The notes: generated by a model not told the origin, from the letters alone. Positions 27,088 to 36,062 are shown, counted from the stretch's first letter. The stretch is 64,000 bases of DNA from Candidatus Pantoea formicae (GCF_011752625.1 NZ_VWXD01000008.1:145840-209839), one strand, 5' to 3'. Translations and numbers: made by a program.

Positions 27088-27873
27088 TCAGAACTTACCA
27101 GGCAGAACAGCCAGTACGCCAAGGAGAGTCAGGTGAGCAGCATATGCGTGATAAAAAAAGCGGCGAGGCCATATTCTTCTTGCTGAGATTGCAGGTAAAA
27201 CCGAAACGACGCAGATGACGAGCAGAGGGATTGCAAGGGTAGGGATGAAATCAAAGGTCAGGGCATCTGCCCACCATCCGCTAATCACCGGTGGCATGTT
27301 TAACCACCCCATTGCAATAAATACCGCGAACAGGTAAACGCCATTTTCAGCCAAGCCCGCATGATATCTACCTGCTAAGCACATCAGACAAAACAGAATT
27401 CCCGTGACACCGTAACTTGCCGGTGTCAGTGGCCATGCAACAATCAGAAGCAAACTCATCCCTGCCATAGCACCGTTAATGCCCCAGCGTTTAGCCCAGT
27501 AGAGGAGTTGCGTGCAGCCTGCGTAGGTAAACAGAATATTGAGAGCCATCCATGACTGCCCGTTCATCATGAAGGCCAGCCAGAATAATGGCTGGGTGGC
27601 AAAAGCCCAAACCCACAGACGGCGGGTGCGCTCGCGTAAACCTGCCAGGTCAGACGGTAAGTTAATGGCCCACAGCAGAGTAAAAAGTGGAAATGCTGCG
27701 TGACCAAAGGCATATAAGAATTCACTGCGGCCACCTAACAGGATGATATTAATGTGGTCGGCCAGCATTGCCGCGAGCGCAATAGTTTTAATCACGTCTG
27801 CCTGAAGTGGGCTCAGTGACTTTACCACCTTAAACGGGGAGATAGCCTTCATCGCAGTAAGAGAACTATTCAT
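27088..27873 (-). CDS. traX: TraX-family membrane protein
   Basis: 261 residues with about eight hydrophobic segments. 'SPLQADVIKTIALAAMLADHINIILLGG' and 'LYAFGHAAFPLFTLLWAINL' match TraX, the F-plasmid protein that N-acetylates pilin, a member of the acyltransferase-like integral membrane family. Stand-alone traX genes are common on large plasmids that lack a complete tra operon, and no other transfer gene is present here. The true role outside conjugation is unknown. Confidence 0.87.
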   Translation of the reverse strand: MNSSLTAMKAISPFKVVKSLSPLQADVIKTIALAAMLADHINIILLGGRSEFLYAFGHAAFPLFTLLWAINLPSDLAGLRERTRRLWVWAFATQPLFWLAFMMNGQSWMALNILFTYAGCTQLLYWAKRWGINGAMAGMSLLLIVAWPLTPASYGVTGILFCLMCLAGRYHAGLAENGVYLFAVFIAMGWLNMPPVISGWWADALTFDFIPTLAIPLLVICVVSVLPAISARRIWPRRFFYHAYAAHLTLLGVLAVLPGKF

Positions 27874-28013
27874 CAGTGTTCGCCGACCAGTTTATTTTTA
27901 TCCCTTCAGAAATTATTTCGCACATTACAATGGCGATGCGTGCGAGTAAACCGGAAGTTATCTTATTGTGTAGTCGACGTCTGCGGGAAGGTCGCTAAAA
28001 GCAGAAAATGAAT

Positions 28014-28036
28014 AAAGTGGGCATCAGGCCCACTTT
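28014..28036. terminator. Bidirectional terminator after hns
   Basis: AAAGTGGGC-ATCAG-GCCCACTTT, a perfect 9-bp stem with A/T-rich flanks, 47 bp past the H-NS stop. Confidence 0.75.
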
Positions 28037-28082
28037 TGTGGATGTTGAGACTATACATCTCAATTCAATCGAAAAATTTAGC

Positions 28083-28481
28083 TTAAATCAAAAAATCTTC
28101 TAGAGATTTTCCGCCGTCAATCGCGGTTTTAATAACTGCTGGCGTACGCCCCTGACCAGTCCAGTGCTTTTCCTGACCATCTTCAATGTACTTATATTTG
28201 GCCGGGCGTGGTGCACGTTTTGCACGTGGCTTACTCCCTGAAGTCAGTGCTCCTAACAGTTCATTAGGATCAATACCGTCCTGAAGTAGCAGATCGCGGT
28301 ATTTGGCGAGTTTCTCTTCTTTCTCACGTACTGCGGCCTCATTAGCTGTGCTCTCTTCACGGCGCTCAGACACCACAACAGAGAACTTCTCCAGCATTTC
28401 TTCCAGTTCGGAAAGCTGGATTTCACGCGCCTGAGCACGGAGCGTGCGGATATTGTTTAACGCCTTAAGTGAATCACTCAT
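28083..28481 (-). CDS. hns: Plasmid-borne H-NS-family nucleoid protein
   Basis: 132 residues from ATG 28481 (AGGAG six bases upstream). N-terminal oligomerisation coiled coil (about 1-65, 'LKALNNIRTLRAQAREIQLSELEEMLEKF'), a linker rich in Lys/Arg/Pro, and the C-terminal DNA-binding domain with 'KYKYIEDGQEKHWTGQGRTPAVIKTAI', whose 'TGQGRTP' is the AT-hook-like H-NS motif. Binds AT-rich, curved DNA and silences foreign genes. A plasmid copy probably damps the fitness cost of carrying this replicon. Confidence 0.95.
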   Translation of the reverse strand: MSDSLKALNNIRTLRAQAREIQLSELEEMLEKFSVVVSERREESTANEAAVREKEEKLAKYRDLLLQDGIDPNELLGALTSGSKPRAKRAPRPAKYKYIEDGQEKHWTGQGRTPAVIKTAIDGGKSLEDFLI

Positions 28482-28910
28482 GAACATCTCCTGAGAATTT
28501 TGTCGCTGAACGAAATAAGATAAAAAATAGCAATGGAATTCAGATTGCAGCTCAATTTTGTACGCGTGCATATCTATGTTGAACAGTACAGCACAACGCG
28601 ATCTAATAATAAAGCCAGTTAAGTGTCATTTTTATGCTATTTCACAATTATTGGGATAATACTGATAATCGCAAGCGCATTATTTTCCTTCAGTTGGGTG
28701 GATTATATTCACTGACCCGCTGCGTTCAGTAGATCATGAGGATCTGTTTTAAAGTATGTCTGGGGACGGACAAATATTGACAGCGAGCGTTCTTTAGGCG
28801 TAATCGTTCATTAATCCTTTTACGGAATTAAAAGCGAAAAACAAAGGATATATGCGGATTTTCCTGTTGCGCGTTGATCCATTAATCAACATTCTACCTG
28901 CAGTGACCGT
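28482..28910. other. AT-rich region upstream of hns
   Basis: About 430 bp without a gene, AT-rich and therefore suitable as hns promoter and as a binding zone for H-NS itself. No distinct operator seen. Confidence 0.4.
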
Positions 28911-29129
28911 TCAATCGGCCACCGTTCGCAACCATTTATGTAAATCATCTTGGACGCTGCCACTAGGGAATGGTTTTGCCGTGAACAGATAATAATTCGA
29001 ACCATCCTCAATGAAGCCATAAGGTGCGGCCAGCAACACAGCGGCAATATCACCATGAACCAGATGCGATGCACCAACGCCGTAACGAAAAAGGTCATCG
29101 CTGCCTGACAGCAGAGCAAATCTCTGCAT
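28911..29129 (-). CDS. Small protein downstream of fic
   Basis: 72 residues starting three bases after the fic stop, so almost certainly the second gene of one transcript. 'MQRFALLSGSDDLFRYGVGASHLVHGDIAAVLLA' and 'FIEDGSNYYLFTAKPFPSG' suggest a compact alpha/beta fold. No family recognised. Position makes a role as modulator or target partner of the Fic enzyme plausible. Confidence 0.55.
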   Translation of the reverse strand: MQRFALLSGSDDLFRYGVGASHLVHGDIAAVLLAAPYGFIEDGSNYYLFTAKPFPSGSVQDDLHKWLRTVAD

Positions 29130-29131
29130 GC

Positions 29132-30667
29132 TTACTTCTCACCAAAATCCTCTTCGAAGGCTGAGCGCACCGCATTGATGACCCTTTCAGCCCTGCTATT
29201 TTCACTCAACACGGGATATTGTTTTTGTAACTTGCCCGTCACCTGCCATCCGTTCTCTTTCAAGGAGCGGATGATGCGGTTGGCGTCCTGATCCGGCATT
29301 TCCAGTACCTCCTTGAGGCGTTCCTGAGCAATTTGAAAAACCACCAACACTCGTGCTTCAGCGGCCATTTCCGTTCGCACCGTATATTCAACTACGCGCG
29401 CAACATAAAGCACATGTTCGGTGAGATCGGGATAACGCCAGGCAAAGCACGCATCAGCATAATCATCAAAATAGAAGTTGCTGGGAGTTCCATCTTCATA
29501 GGTCACCAGCTCGCCGAACCGATAGGCACTGGCATAGCGCTGCATAAACCGGCGGGAGAAAACGTCCAGCGTACGGTCGTATCCGGCACGGAAATCGAGC
29601 GAACTGGTAATGGTTGCGGAAACCGGGAGAATGACTCCCTGAGGGATCGCCTTGTCACGGATTAACGTATCGTTGATCAGGAATCGATGGATGCGACCAT
29701 TACCGTCACGCATTGGATGGATATAGACAAAACCAAAAGCCAAGACCGCTGCGCGCGCCAGCGATTCAGCGCCCTGAGTGGCTTCGTCAAACGCTTTCAG
29801 CCCCGCTATAAAGTTCGGTAAGTCGTCAAACTGTGGGGCAACATAATGCACGATGTCCTCACGCATGGTTGCCTGGCCGACAAAAACGGGGGAACGGCGA
29901 AGGCCAAGCCCAATCGCGTCATGACCCAGAATCCCTTCCTGTAAAGTGTGCAAACTTGCGTCACTCAGCGGATCATCAATACGGCCGCAGTAGCGGGCGA
30001 TGACGTGAGCGAAACGTTGAATGCGATCCGCTTTGTCTGCTTCCTTTTCAATCAGAAAACTTGCCCGTGATTCTTTGAAAGTCAGCCAACTGGCCGTGCG
30101 CATCAGAATATCAGCGCCAAATGCCTGGTCCAGCTCTTGCAGCGCTTCATCGAGGTTAAACTGCAGGGCTTCCTGAACAGAGGTGGTCCGGCGAACCAGC
30201 GGGCAAAAGTCAGGCGTCCCTGGGAGATTATTGTTGATTCTCCATCGCTTGATGCGTACCGCACCGGTGCGTGTCAGATAATGCTTGGCTGAGATGGCCT
30301 CGATGTATCCGCCATTGCTGGTATCAGGCACATCGAGTGCTTTACCTGTCAGCCATTCATACAGAAATCCTGTGCGTCGCGCGTATTGTCCGAAGGGGGA
30401 TTGCTTGCACCACTCTTCAATCGGTACGGGACCGGTGACAGCAAACAAACGAGAAAAGAATTCCAGATGGATCTCTTCATACTTCAGGCCAAATTCGAAG
30501 TGGCCGGAGAACGAGTCATCGGGTCGGTAACTTGGTGGGTAGCGGTTCTCAACCTGTCCATCTACCTCATGGCTGGTTCTGACGGTACCGATTTGCGATT
30601 CGATCCGCAGCGGCTGCACTAATGCAATGCCGTATTTTTCTGCCAGAGCCTTAAAACCAACTCGCAT
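29132..30667 (-). CDS. Fic-domain protein (probable AMP transferase)
   Basis: 511 residues. N-terminal ~200 residues of unknown type, then a Fic domain with the catalytic loop 'HPMRDGNGRIHR' (317-328; H317, D321, N323 and both Arg present), which in characterised members transfers AMP to a Ser/Thr/Tyr hydroxyl of a target protein. C-terminal ~90 residues look like a winged helix. The usual inhibitory motif [S/T]xxxE[G/N] is not found in canonical form; 'SLHTLQEGILG' around 250 is the closest. Followed directly by a small gene, and preceded by four near-repeats (30693-30816). Confidence 0.87.
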   Translation of the reverse strand: MRVGFKALAEKYGIALVQPLRIESQIGTVRTSHEVDGQVENRYPPSYRPDDSFSGHFEFGLKYEEIHLEFFSRLFAVTGPVPIEEWCKQSPFGQYARRTGFLYEWLTGKALDVPDTSNGGYIEAISAKHYLTRTGAVRIKRWRINNNLPGTPDFCPLVRRTTSVQEALQFNLDEALQELDQAFGADILMRTASWLTFKESRASFLIEKEADKADRIQRFAHVIARYCGRIDDPLSDASLHTLQEGILGHDAIGLGLRRSPVFVGQATMREDIVHYVAPQFDDLPNFIAGLKAFDEATQGAESLARAAVLAFGFVYIHPMRDGNGRIHRFLINDTLIRDKAIPQGVILPVSATITSSLDFRAGYDRTLDVFSRRFMQRYASAYRFGELVTYEDGTPSNFYFDDYADACFAWRYPDLTEHVLYVARVVEYTVRTEMAAEARVLVVFQIAQERLKEVLEMPDQDANRIIRSLKENGWQVTGKLQKQYPVLSENSRAERVINAVRSAFEEDFGEK

Positions 30668-30692
30668 CCAATAAATCCTCTAAACCGCCTTT

Positions 30693-30816
30693 AAAAACAG
30701 TAATAATAATGCATATCAGCGTGAAAACGTTAATGCGCAGTCAAAATTTTCGCTAACAGGAGAATGAAAAGAGTAATAAATACGCACTTTTCAGTGAAAA
30801 CAGTAATACTGACGCG
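30693..30816. repeat. Four spaced near-direct repeats upstream of fic
   Basis: Four related ~20-bp units in one orientation, starting near 30693, 30722, 30765 and 30795, sharing the pattern TGAAAA(C/G)(A)GTAATA..(T)GCGC; the best is TGAAAACAGTAATACTGACG (30795-30814). They fill the fic-cre intergenic region. Could be operator repeats for fic or cre, or iteron-like binding sites. Confidence 0.45.
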
Positions 30817-30847
30817 AATAAGTGATCACAGGCATGGAGGGGGCAGC

Positions 30848-31876
30848 TCAGACTTTAATGTGTTGATCCATGAAATCAACCATGGCTCCTGCATGCGCAT
30901 CGACATGTCGTATATAGCGCATCACCGTTTCTGCCTTTTTCCACGTTCCTTCCTGCATGATCTGCGCGGTACTGTACTTTTTCGTGGCCATATCAATAGC
31001 GGCACCCACGCGCGTGCTATGGCCTGACCATCCACGATAACGATTTTTGTTGCTCCTTGCGTCTTGGCCGGGGCCGGCTTCCTGCCAGGCGCGGGCAAAA
31101 ATATCCTCTAACGCACGGGTGGATAGCGGTTTACTGGTTTCTACTCTGGCGCAGTTGGTCCGGTGAACGGGGCCAAAAATAAAGGCATCCGGTTCCGCAT
31201 TAAGGCCTGACAGAGTCAACCACTCGGTAAGCCGCTGGGATGACAGGTCGCCCAGCCCCTTAATCAGTCCGCCGGTCATCACAATGGTTTTGGTCCAGGC
31301 CACATCCAGCACGATCCTGCCATCAGCCGCGCGTGATATATCACGCACACGCAGGCGCCCCAACTCGCTGACGCGCAGCAGAGTAGCGTAGGCCACATGT
31401 AAGAAGGCCAGATCACGTATTTGCTGCAGGCGTTCACTATCTGACCATCGCTGGTCAAGGGTCAGCAAGTCACCAATCCGGAACGGGACGGCCTGGCCCG
31501 CACGTTCACCGCTGATCACTGCGGCGCGGTTAATCTTCTTTACCGCGCGAAAAACCTGCGGAGAACTGTTAGGTGGAACCAGCCCGGCGTTACGGTGTAA
31601 CATCGAGATCAGCGCAGCATGCGTGCTGACCGTGGAAGAAGCACGTCCTGACGCTTGTAACCACAGTAGATAGTCACGCAGATCGGCGGGTGACATCGGC
31701 AGGAAGCTTCGACCGTGCTCATCAGCCCATCGACTGCCAATACGCATCACACTCAGCAACTGGTTCCACGTGTTGTCAGAGAATGCCTCGCGATCCTGCA
31801 CGAATTCACGCAGACGCTCGGCAATGTCGTGGCCGTCAGTTGCTATAAGTCCTGCAATTGGTGTCATATCGGCCAT
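30848..31876 (-). CDS. P1 Cre-like tyrosine recombinase
   Basis: 342 residues, same size and domain plan as phage P1 Cre: N-terminal core-binding domain ('DREAFSDNTWNQLLSVMRIGSRWADEH', 'DLRDYLLWLQASGRASSTVSTH') and C-terminal catalytic domain. All catalytic residues align: Arg in 'YATLLRVSELGRLRVRDISR' , Lys in 'AWTKTIV', His and Arg in 'GWSGHSTRVGAAIDMA', Trp in 'EGTWKKAETVM' and the nucleophilic Tyr in 'RYIRHVD'. A lox-like site lies 166 bp upstream of the start. Probable role: resolving dimers of this plasmid. It may equal or resemble the Panto recombinase described from a Pantoea plasmid; I cannot check. Confidence 0.95.
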   Translation of the reverse strand: MADMTPIAGLIATDGHDIAERLREFVQDREAFSDNTWNQLLSVMRIGSRWADEHGRSFLPMSPADLRDYLLWLQASGRASSTVSTHAALISMLHRNAGLVPPNSSPQVFRAVKKINRAAVISGERAGQAVPFRIGDLLTLDQRWSDSERLQQIRDLAFLHVAYATLLRVSELGRLRVRDISRAADGRIVLDVAWTKTIVMTGGLIKGLGDLSSQRLTEWLTLSGLNAEPDAFIFGPVHRTNCARVETSKPLSTRALEDIFARAWQEAGPGQDARSNKNRYRGWSGHSTRVGAAIDMATKKYSTAQIMQEGTWKKAETVMRYIRHVDAHAGAMVDFMDQHIKV

Positions 31877-32437
31877 ATTGTCCGCTTTTTAGACAAAAAT
31901 CGCTCAGGCGTCGCTACGTTAAATCTGAGGAAAAATCAGGGGAATTACCCTGCAGAATTTACGTAGCGCTGCCTAAGTCTTTTGTGTAGGTAGGGCCAGC
32001 GTATGGGCCTCAAGATCCTTATGATACCAAGATCATTGGTTGGATCCTAACTTCATATAAGGTCAATTATATGAAGTTAGGATCAAACTTGCGATCGATG
32101 ACTCCTTTTGAGACAGAGGTGAGTAGGTTTAATAAACCCGGTGAAGTAAATCTGGGATTTAGGCCCTTCAGAAATTCAGTACCTGGGTGAGCTTACACCT
32201 AAGCGGATCGATGTAGCCTTTTCGCTTAATACAACGACCTGTTGTGACGTCAGGCGAAGTAAGTAATGTAACTGATTCAGGCTGGAAGGTGACACCCATC
32301 AATTGAGTCTTTTTACCTCATTATTAAATCAATCCCCAATGAATGACATGCCATGATGTGGCCGACGGCGCTCACTCTGAGCTTTTATAGATGGCATGAT
32401 TCATTCTCAGGTTTAATTGAAACAAAAATTCGATTTA
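31877..32437. other. Non-coding region holding the lox-like site
   Basis: No gene. Carries the cre promoter side, the lox-like site (32043-32084) and about 350 bp without features I can support before the control region of the PQQ dehydrogenase. Confidence 0.5.
32043..32084. other. lox-like recombination site
   Basis: Two perfect 17-bp inverted arms, GATCCTAACTTCATATA (32043-32059) and its complement (32068-32084), flank the asymmetric 8-bp spacer AGGTCAAT. The inner 13 bases CTAACTTCATATA match the loxP arm ATAACTTCGTATA at 11 of 13 positions, and 13-bp arms with an 8-bp spacer is exactly the loxP architecture. Next to a Cre homologue, it is the expected substrate for dimer resolution. Confidence 0.9.
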
Positions 32438-32438
32438 T

Positions 32439-32503
32439 GTCTCAGTTTTGATCTTCTTTCATTGTCTTGGTTGTCTCAATTGATCTATTTTGTCTCTATA
32501 ATG
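32439..32503 (+). promoter_or_regulatory. Promoter and repeated TGTCTCA operators for the PQQ dehydrogenase cluster
   Basis: TGTCTCA occurs at 32439-32445 and 32473-32479, with TGTCTCT at 32492-32498 touching a perfect -10 box TATAAT (32498-32503). The same heptamer forms both arms of the inverted repeat upstream of the cluster's LacI-type regulator (40867-40896). A repressor bound here would cover the promoter. Confidence 0.6.
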
Positions 32504-32587
32504 ATTCGTCTGGTTTCAATGTTAGACAAATGACACATCAGGCAACACCTCATATATAACAATGGCAAGTAAGTGGAAGAAGACGAA

Positions 32588-35002
32588 ATGAGAAAATCTG
32601 TTTGGCTACTAGGCGTTATCGGCGCACTGGTGACTCTCGCGGGGGCTGCACTGGCCGCAGGCGGTGCGTATCTCGCAGTATTAGGGGGAGCTTGGTTCTA
32701 TTTATTCGCAGGGATCTTGTTGTGCATCACGGGCTACGGCCTACTGCGCAGGCGTTTCTTTGCCTGGCCGGTAGCGTTGGTACTGGCGCTTTACAGTGTA
32801 ATTTGGGCCTGCTGGGAAATCGGTGATGACTTCTGGCAATTCCTGCCGCGCGTTACGGTGTTCCTCGGTATCGCCATGCTGGCATCGATGTGTGTGCCGT
32901 GGTTGACCCATAAAAATGGTCTGCCGGCACCTAAGAAGTCGGCATTTACCACGGCGGGGGCCTTCTTTGTTGCACTGGTCGCACTGATTAGCGGCATTTT
33001 TGTTCCACATGCGGAAGTCACCGCATCGGGCGAAGCTGTACAGGTGATCAATCCTCAGGCTGGTCATGAGGGGGGCAACGACTGGTCAGCTTGGGGGCGT
33101 AATACCCTCGGCGAAAAATATGTCCAGTTTGACCAGATCAACAAAAGCAATGTTAAGGACCTGAAAGTCGCCTGGACCTATCGTACCGGCGACATGGCGA
33201 TTGATGGTGCTGAATATCAGGTTACACCGCTAAAAGTAGCTGACACGGTTTACCTGTGTACTCCGCTGAATAAAGTGATTGCGGTTGATGCCACCACGGG
33301 CAAGGAGAAGTGGCGTTTTGATCCACACCCGACAGTCTTTGAAAGCGACAAAGGCTGGAAGCGATGCCGTGGGGTGGGTTATGCCGATCTCGACCAGTTG
33401 CCGACTGATAACCCAACTACGGGTGGGGTTGCCACGGCGGCCACTTGTCGCAAACGCATCATTGAAACCACCATTGATGCCCGCATCGTCGCGCTGGATG
33501 CCGAAACCGGCAAACTCTGTGAAGACTTTGGTAACGGCGGTTACGTCGATCTGACCGTGAACATGCCCGCTGACGCCAAAGGCGGCCAGCAGGGTAGCTA
33601 TAACGTGACCTCTGCGCCACTGGTGGCCGATGGTGTGATCATGGTAGGTGGACGTCTGAACGATAACCTCACCGTGGGCGAACCTGGCGGTGTGGTCCGA
33701 GGATATGATGTGGTCAGCGGTAAGATCCTGTGGGCCTGGGATGCGAAACGCGGTGCCAGCGACAGCAGCCCGCTGCCAGCCGGTGAGACCTACCCGCTTG
33801 AAACGCCTAACTTCTGGGGCACGGCCGCTTACGATCCTAAACTGGGTCTGGCTTATTTCCCGACAGGTAACCAGACGCCAGACTTCTGGACCGGCAATCG
33901 CCATCCGTACTCTAACGAGTACACCGATGCCATCGTGGCCATTGATCTGAAAACCGGCAAGGAGCGTTGGCACTTCCGTACCGCCAACATTGACCAGTTT
34001 GACTACGACGTTTCAACGCAGCCGATTCTCTACGACATGCCACAAAAGGATGGCACAACCATTCCGGTAATCATCCAGGGCACGAAACGCAGTCAGATCT
34101 TTGTGCTGGATCGCCGCACCGGCAAGCCGGTCTACCCGGTAGAGCAGCGTAAAGTGCCAACCGATGTGATGCCAGGCATGCAGGTTTCTGAAACCCAGCC
34201 TTATTCCGCGCTCTCCGTGGGCGTTGATAAGCTGAAAGAGTCTGATATGTGGGGAGCAACAATCTTCGATCAGCTCTATTGTCGCGTCCAGTTTAAGAAA
34301 TTGCGCTATGAAGGTGAGTGGACGCCGCTTTCGGATAAGCAGGACACGCTGATCTGGCCAGGTTATTACGGTGGCCAGAACTGGGGCAGCATGGCGATCA
34401 ACCCTGCTACCGGTACGCTCTACGTCAACGACATTCGCATGGCGATGGTGGGACGTTTCCTGTCTCGTGAGGAAGCAGCAAAAGGCGGCCTGAAGCCGTC
34501 AACTGAAGGCGAATACTCCGAGCAGAAGGGCACGCCGTGGGGCGTGGAACGCGGTATGTTCCTGTCACCACTGGGTACGCCGTGCTTTAAACCGCCGTTC
34601 GGTTCACTGACTGCTATCGACCTTGCGAGTAACAAGGTGAAATGGCAGGTGCCGCTGGGTGGAATCCAGGATGCGCCAATCCACAACAACTTCTTACCGA
34701 AAGAAGGTATTGTACCGAACCTGTATATTCCGCTGGGCATGCCGAACCTCGGCGGTCCGCTGGTCACGGCGGGTGGACTGAGCTTCTTCCACGGTACGTT
34801 GGACTATTACCTGCGCGCGTTCGATAACGACACCGGCAAAGAAGTCTGGCGTACCCGTCTGCCAGTCGGCGGCCAGGGCACACCCATGAGCTATATCGGT
34901 AAGGATGGTAAACAGTACATCGTGGTGGTGGATGGCGGTGCGACTCGTACCGGCACCAACAAAAATCGCGGCGATTATGTTATTGCCTACGCCTTACCCT
35001 GA
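32588..35002 (+). CDS. Membrane-bound PQQ-dependent sugar/polyol dehydrogenase
   Basis: 804 residues. About five N-terminal membrane helices (1-145), then an eight-bladed quinoprotein propeller facing the periplasm ('DWSAWGRNTLGEKYVQFDQINKSNV', 'WRFDPHPT', 'CRGVGYADL', 'TPDFWTGNRHPYSNEY', 'DMWGATIFDQLYCRVQFKKLRYEGEWTP' in pieces, 'GGQGTPMSYIGKDGKQYIVV'). Same glucose/quinate/shikimate family as E. coli Gcd; oxidises an aldose or polyol in the periplasm and passes electrons to ubiquinone. Needs PQQ made elsewhere. Start ATG 32588, with GGAAGAAG upstream. Neighbours point to a cyclitol or related sugar rather than simply glucose. Confidence 0.88.
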   Translation: MRKSVWLLGVIGALVTLAGAALAAGGAYLAVLGGAWFYLFAGILLCITGYGLLRRRFFAWPVALVLALYSVIWACWEIGDDFWQFLPRVTVFLGIAMLASMCVPWLTHKNGLPAPKKSAFTTAGAFFVALVALISGIFVPHAEVTASGEAVQVINPQAGHEGGNDWSAWGRNTLGEKYVQFDQINKSNVKDLKVAWTYRTGDMAIDGAEYQVTPLKVADTVYLCTPLNKVIAVDATTGKEKWRFDPHPTVFESDKGWKRCRGVGYADLDQLPTDNPTTGGVATAATCRKRIIETTIDARIVALDAETGKLCEDFGNGGYVDLTVNMPADAKGGQQGSYNVTSAPLVADGVIMVGGRLNDNLTVGEPGGVVRGYDVVSGKILWAWDAKRGASDSSPLPAGETYPLETPNFWGTAAYDPKLGLAYFPTGNQTPDFWTGNRHPYSNEYTDAIVAIDLKTGKERWHFRTANIDQFDYDVSTQPILYDMPQKDGTTIPVIIQGTKRSQIFVLDRRTGKPVYPVEQRKVPTDVMPGMQVSETQPYSALSVGVDKLKESDMWGATIFDQLYCRVQFKKLRYEGEWTPLSDKQDTLIWPGYYGGQNWGSMAINPATGTLYVNDIRMAMVGRFLSREEAAKGGLKPSTEGEYSEQKGTPWGVERGMFLSPLGTPCFKPPFGSLTAIDLASNKVKWQVPLGGIQDAPIHNNFLPKEGIVPNLYIPLGMPNLGGPLVTAGGLSFFHGTLDYYLRAFDNDTGKEVWRTRLPVGGQGTPMSYIGKDGKQYIVVVDGGATRTGTNKNRGDYVIAYALP

Positions 35003-35033
35003 TTCACTTTTACCTTAATTAGTCTGTTAAACG

Positions 35034-35055
35034 GCGCTCTGCATATGTAGAGCGC
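35034..35055 (+). other. Hairpin between dehydrogenase and isomerase genes
   Basis: GCGCTCT-GCATATGT-AGAGCGC, a 7-bp perfect stem without a T-run, in the 115-bp gap after the dehydrogenase. More likely an mRNA-stabilising or processing element than a terminator. Confidence 0.45.
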
Positions 35056-35117
35056 ATGCCGGGCAGCACAATAAAGAAAATCTGTTGCCGGAATCACGAT
35101 CTTATTATCCGCATACT

Positions 35118-35954
35118 ATGGTGAATATAATGCTGACCTCTTTACACGGTATTTCGACCAGTCACGGTAATTTAATTACGGATGTACGCCTCGCTAAAGA
35201 GGCAGGTTACGATGCATTAGAAATCTTTTATCCTAAACTAGTGCGTTATTTAGAGAATGGCGGAACGACGCAGGAAATAAAAAAGATAATTGCTGATGCA
35301 GGACTCTCTATTTCTTTTCTAAGCGCGCTGGACAGAATTGAAAGGCATCAGGGAAGTGAAAAACAGCAGCTACTGGCTGAAGCGGAAAAGATCACCCGTG
35401 AAGCCGTTGAGCTGGGTACGGAAACCGTTATGATCTTGCCGCGTACCGGCCTCGACCACTATTCCGACGAGAAGATCATGGACATCATGAGCGAGAATAT
35501 TGCTGCTATTGCCGCCATCGGTGAGCAGCACGGTATTCGCTATATGATTGAACTGCCTGCTTTTACCAAATTCCGCACGCTAAGCCAGGCGCGGGAAGTG
35601 ATCCGCCGTATCGGTAAGAAGAATGTCGGTGTGGTAGTAGATTTCTGGCACTTCTATGCCTCTGGCGCCACGCCAGAGGATGTCGCGACGATGGATAAAG
35701 CAATGATTTTTGGTGTGCACTTCGGCGACGGCCGCGTGCCTCACAGCCCTGAGGAACCCTGGGATGAAACGGTATTACGCGACTGCGTACCGGGAGAAGG
35801 TGAAATCGATCTGCGCGCCTGGTCAGAAGCCGTTAAATCTACTGGATATAACGGAGCCTGGTCGATTGAATTAATCAGCCCACGCTTATGGGAACGTGAT
35901 CCAGCGCTATTAACCAAGGAACTGTTAGCCTCTATTAAGCAATACGCTTTTTAA
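35118..35954 (+). CDS. Sugar-phosphate isomerase/epimerase family (TIM barrel)
   Basis: About 278 residues of the AP-endonuclease-2/xylose-isomerase-like barrel. Metal-site segments: 'AGYDALEIFYPKLVR', 'YMIELPAFTKF' (Glu), 'VVVDFWHFYASG' (Asp/His), 'IFGVHFGDGRVP' (His) and 'WSIELISPRLWERD' (Glu). Starts at 35085, 35118 and 35130 are possible; none has a strong ribosome site. Second gene of the dehydrogenase cluster; probably isomerises or epimerises the keto-sugar arising from the oxidised substrate. Confidence 0.82.
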   Translation: MVNIMLTSLHGISTSHGNLITDVRLAKEAGYDALEIFYPKLVRYLENGGTTQEIKKIIADAGLSISFLSALDRIERHQGSEKQQLLAEAEKITREAVELGTETVMILPRTGLDHYSDEKIMDIMSENIAAIAAIGEQHGIRYMIELPAFTKFRTLSQAREVIRRIGKKNVGVVVDFWHFYASGATPEDVATMDKAMIFGVHFGDGRVPHSPEEPWDETVLRDCVPGEGEIDLRAWSEAVKSTGYNGAWSIELISPRLWERDPALLTKELLASIKQYAF

Positions 35955-36062
35955 TTTAAAAAACATCAGGCTTTGGGTGATAACAATCATTATTAATTAA
36001 TCACTTCGGATTGTCATCGCCTTTATTACCTCCCTATACCAATGAGTGACTGAGAGAATAAT

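Noticed and set aside
30693..30816. CRISPR-like reading of the four repeats
   Set aside because: Repeats are imperfect, spacing is irregular and there are no cas genes; no CRISPR array was seen anywhere in the window.
33230..33973. 247-codon frame antisense to the PQQ dehydrogenase
   Set aside because: Shadow frame; the sense strand encodes a well-recognised quinoprotein.
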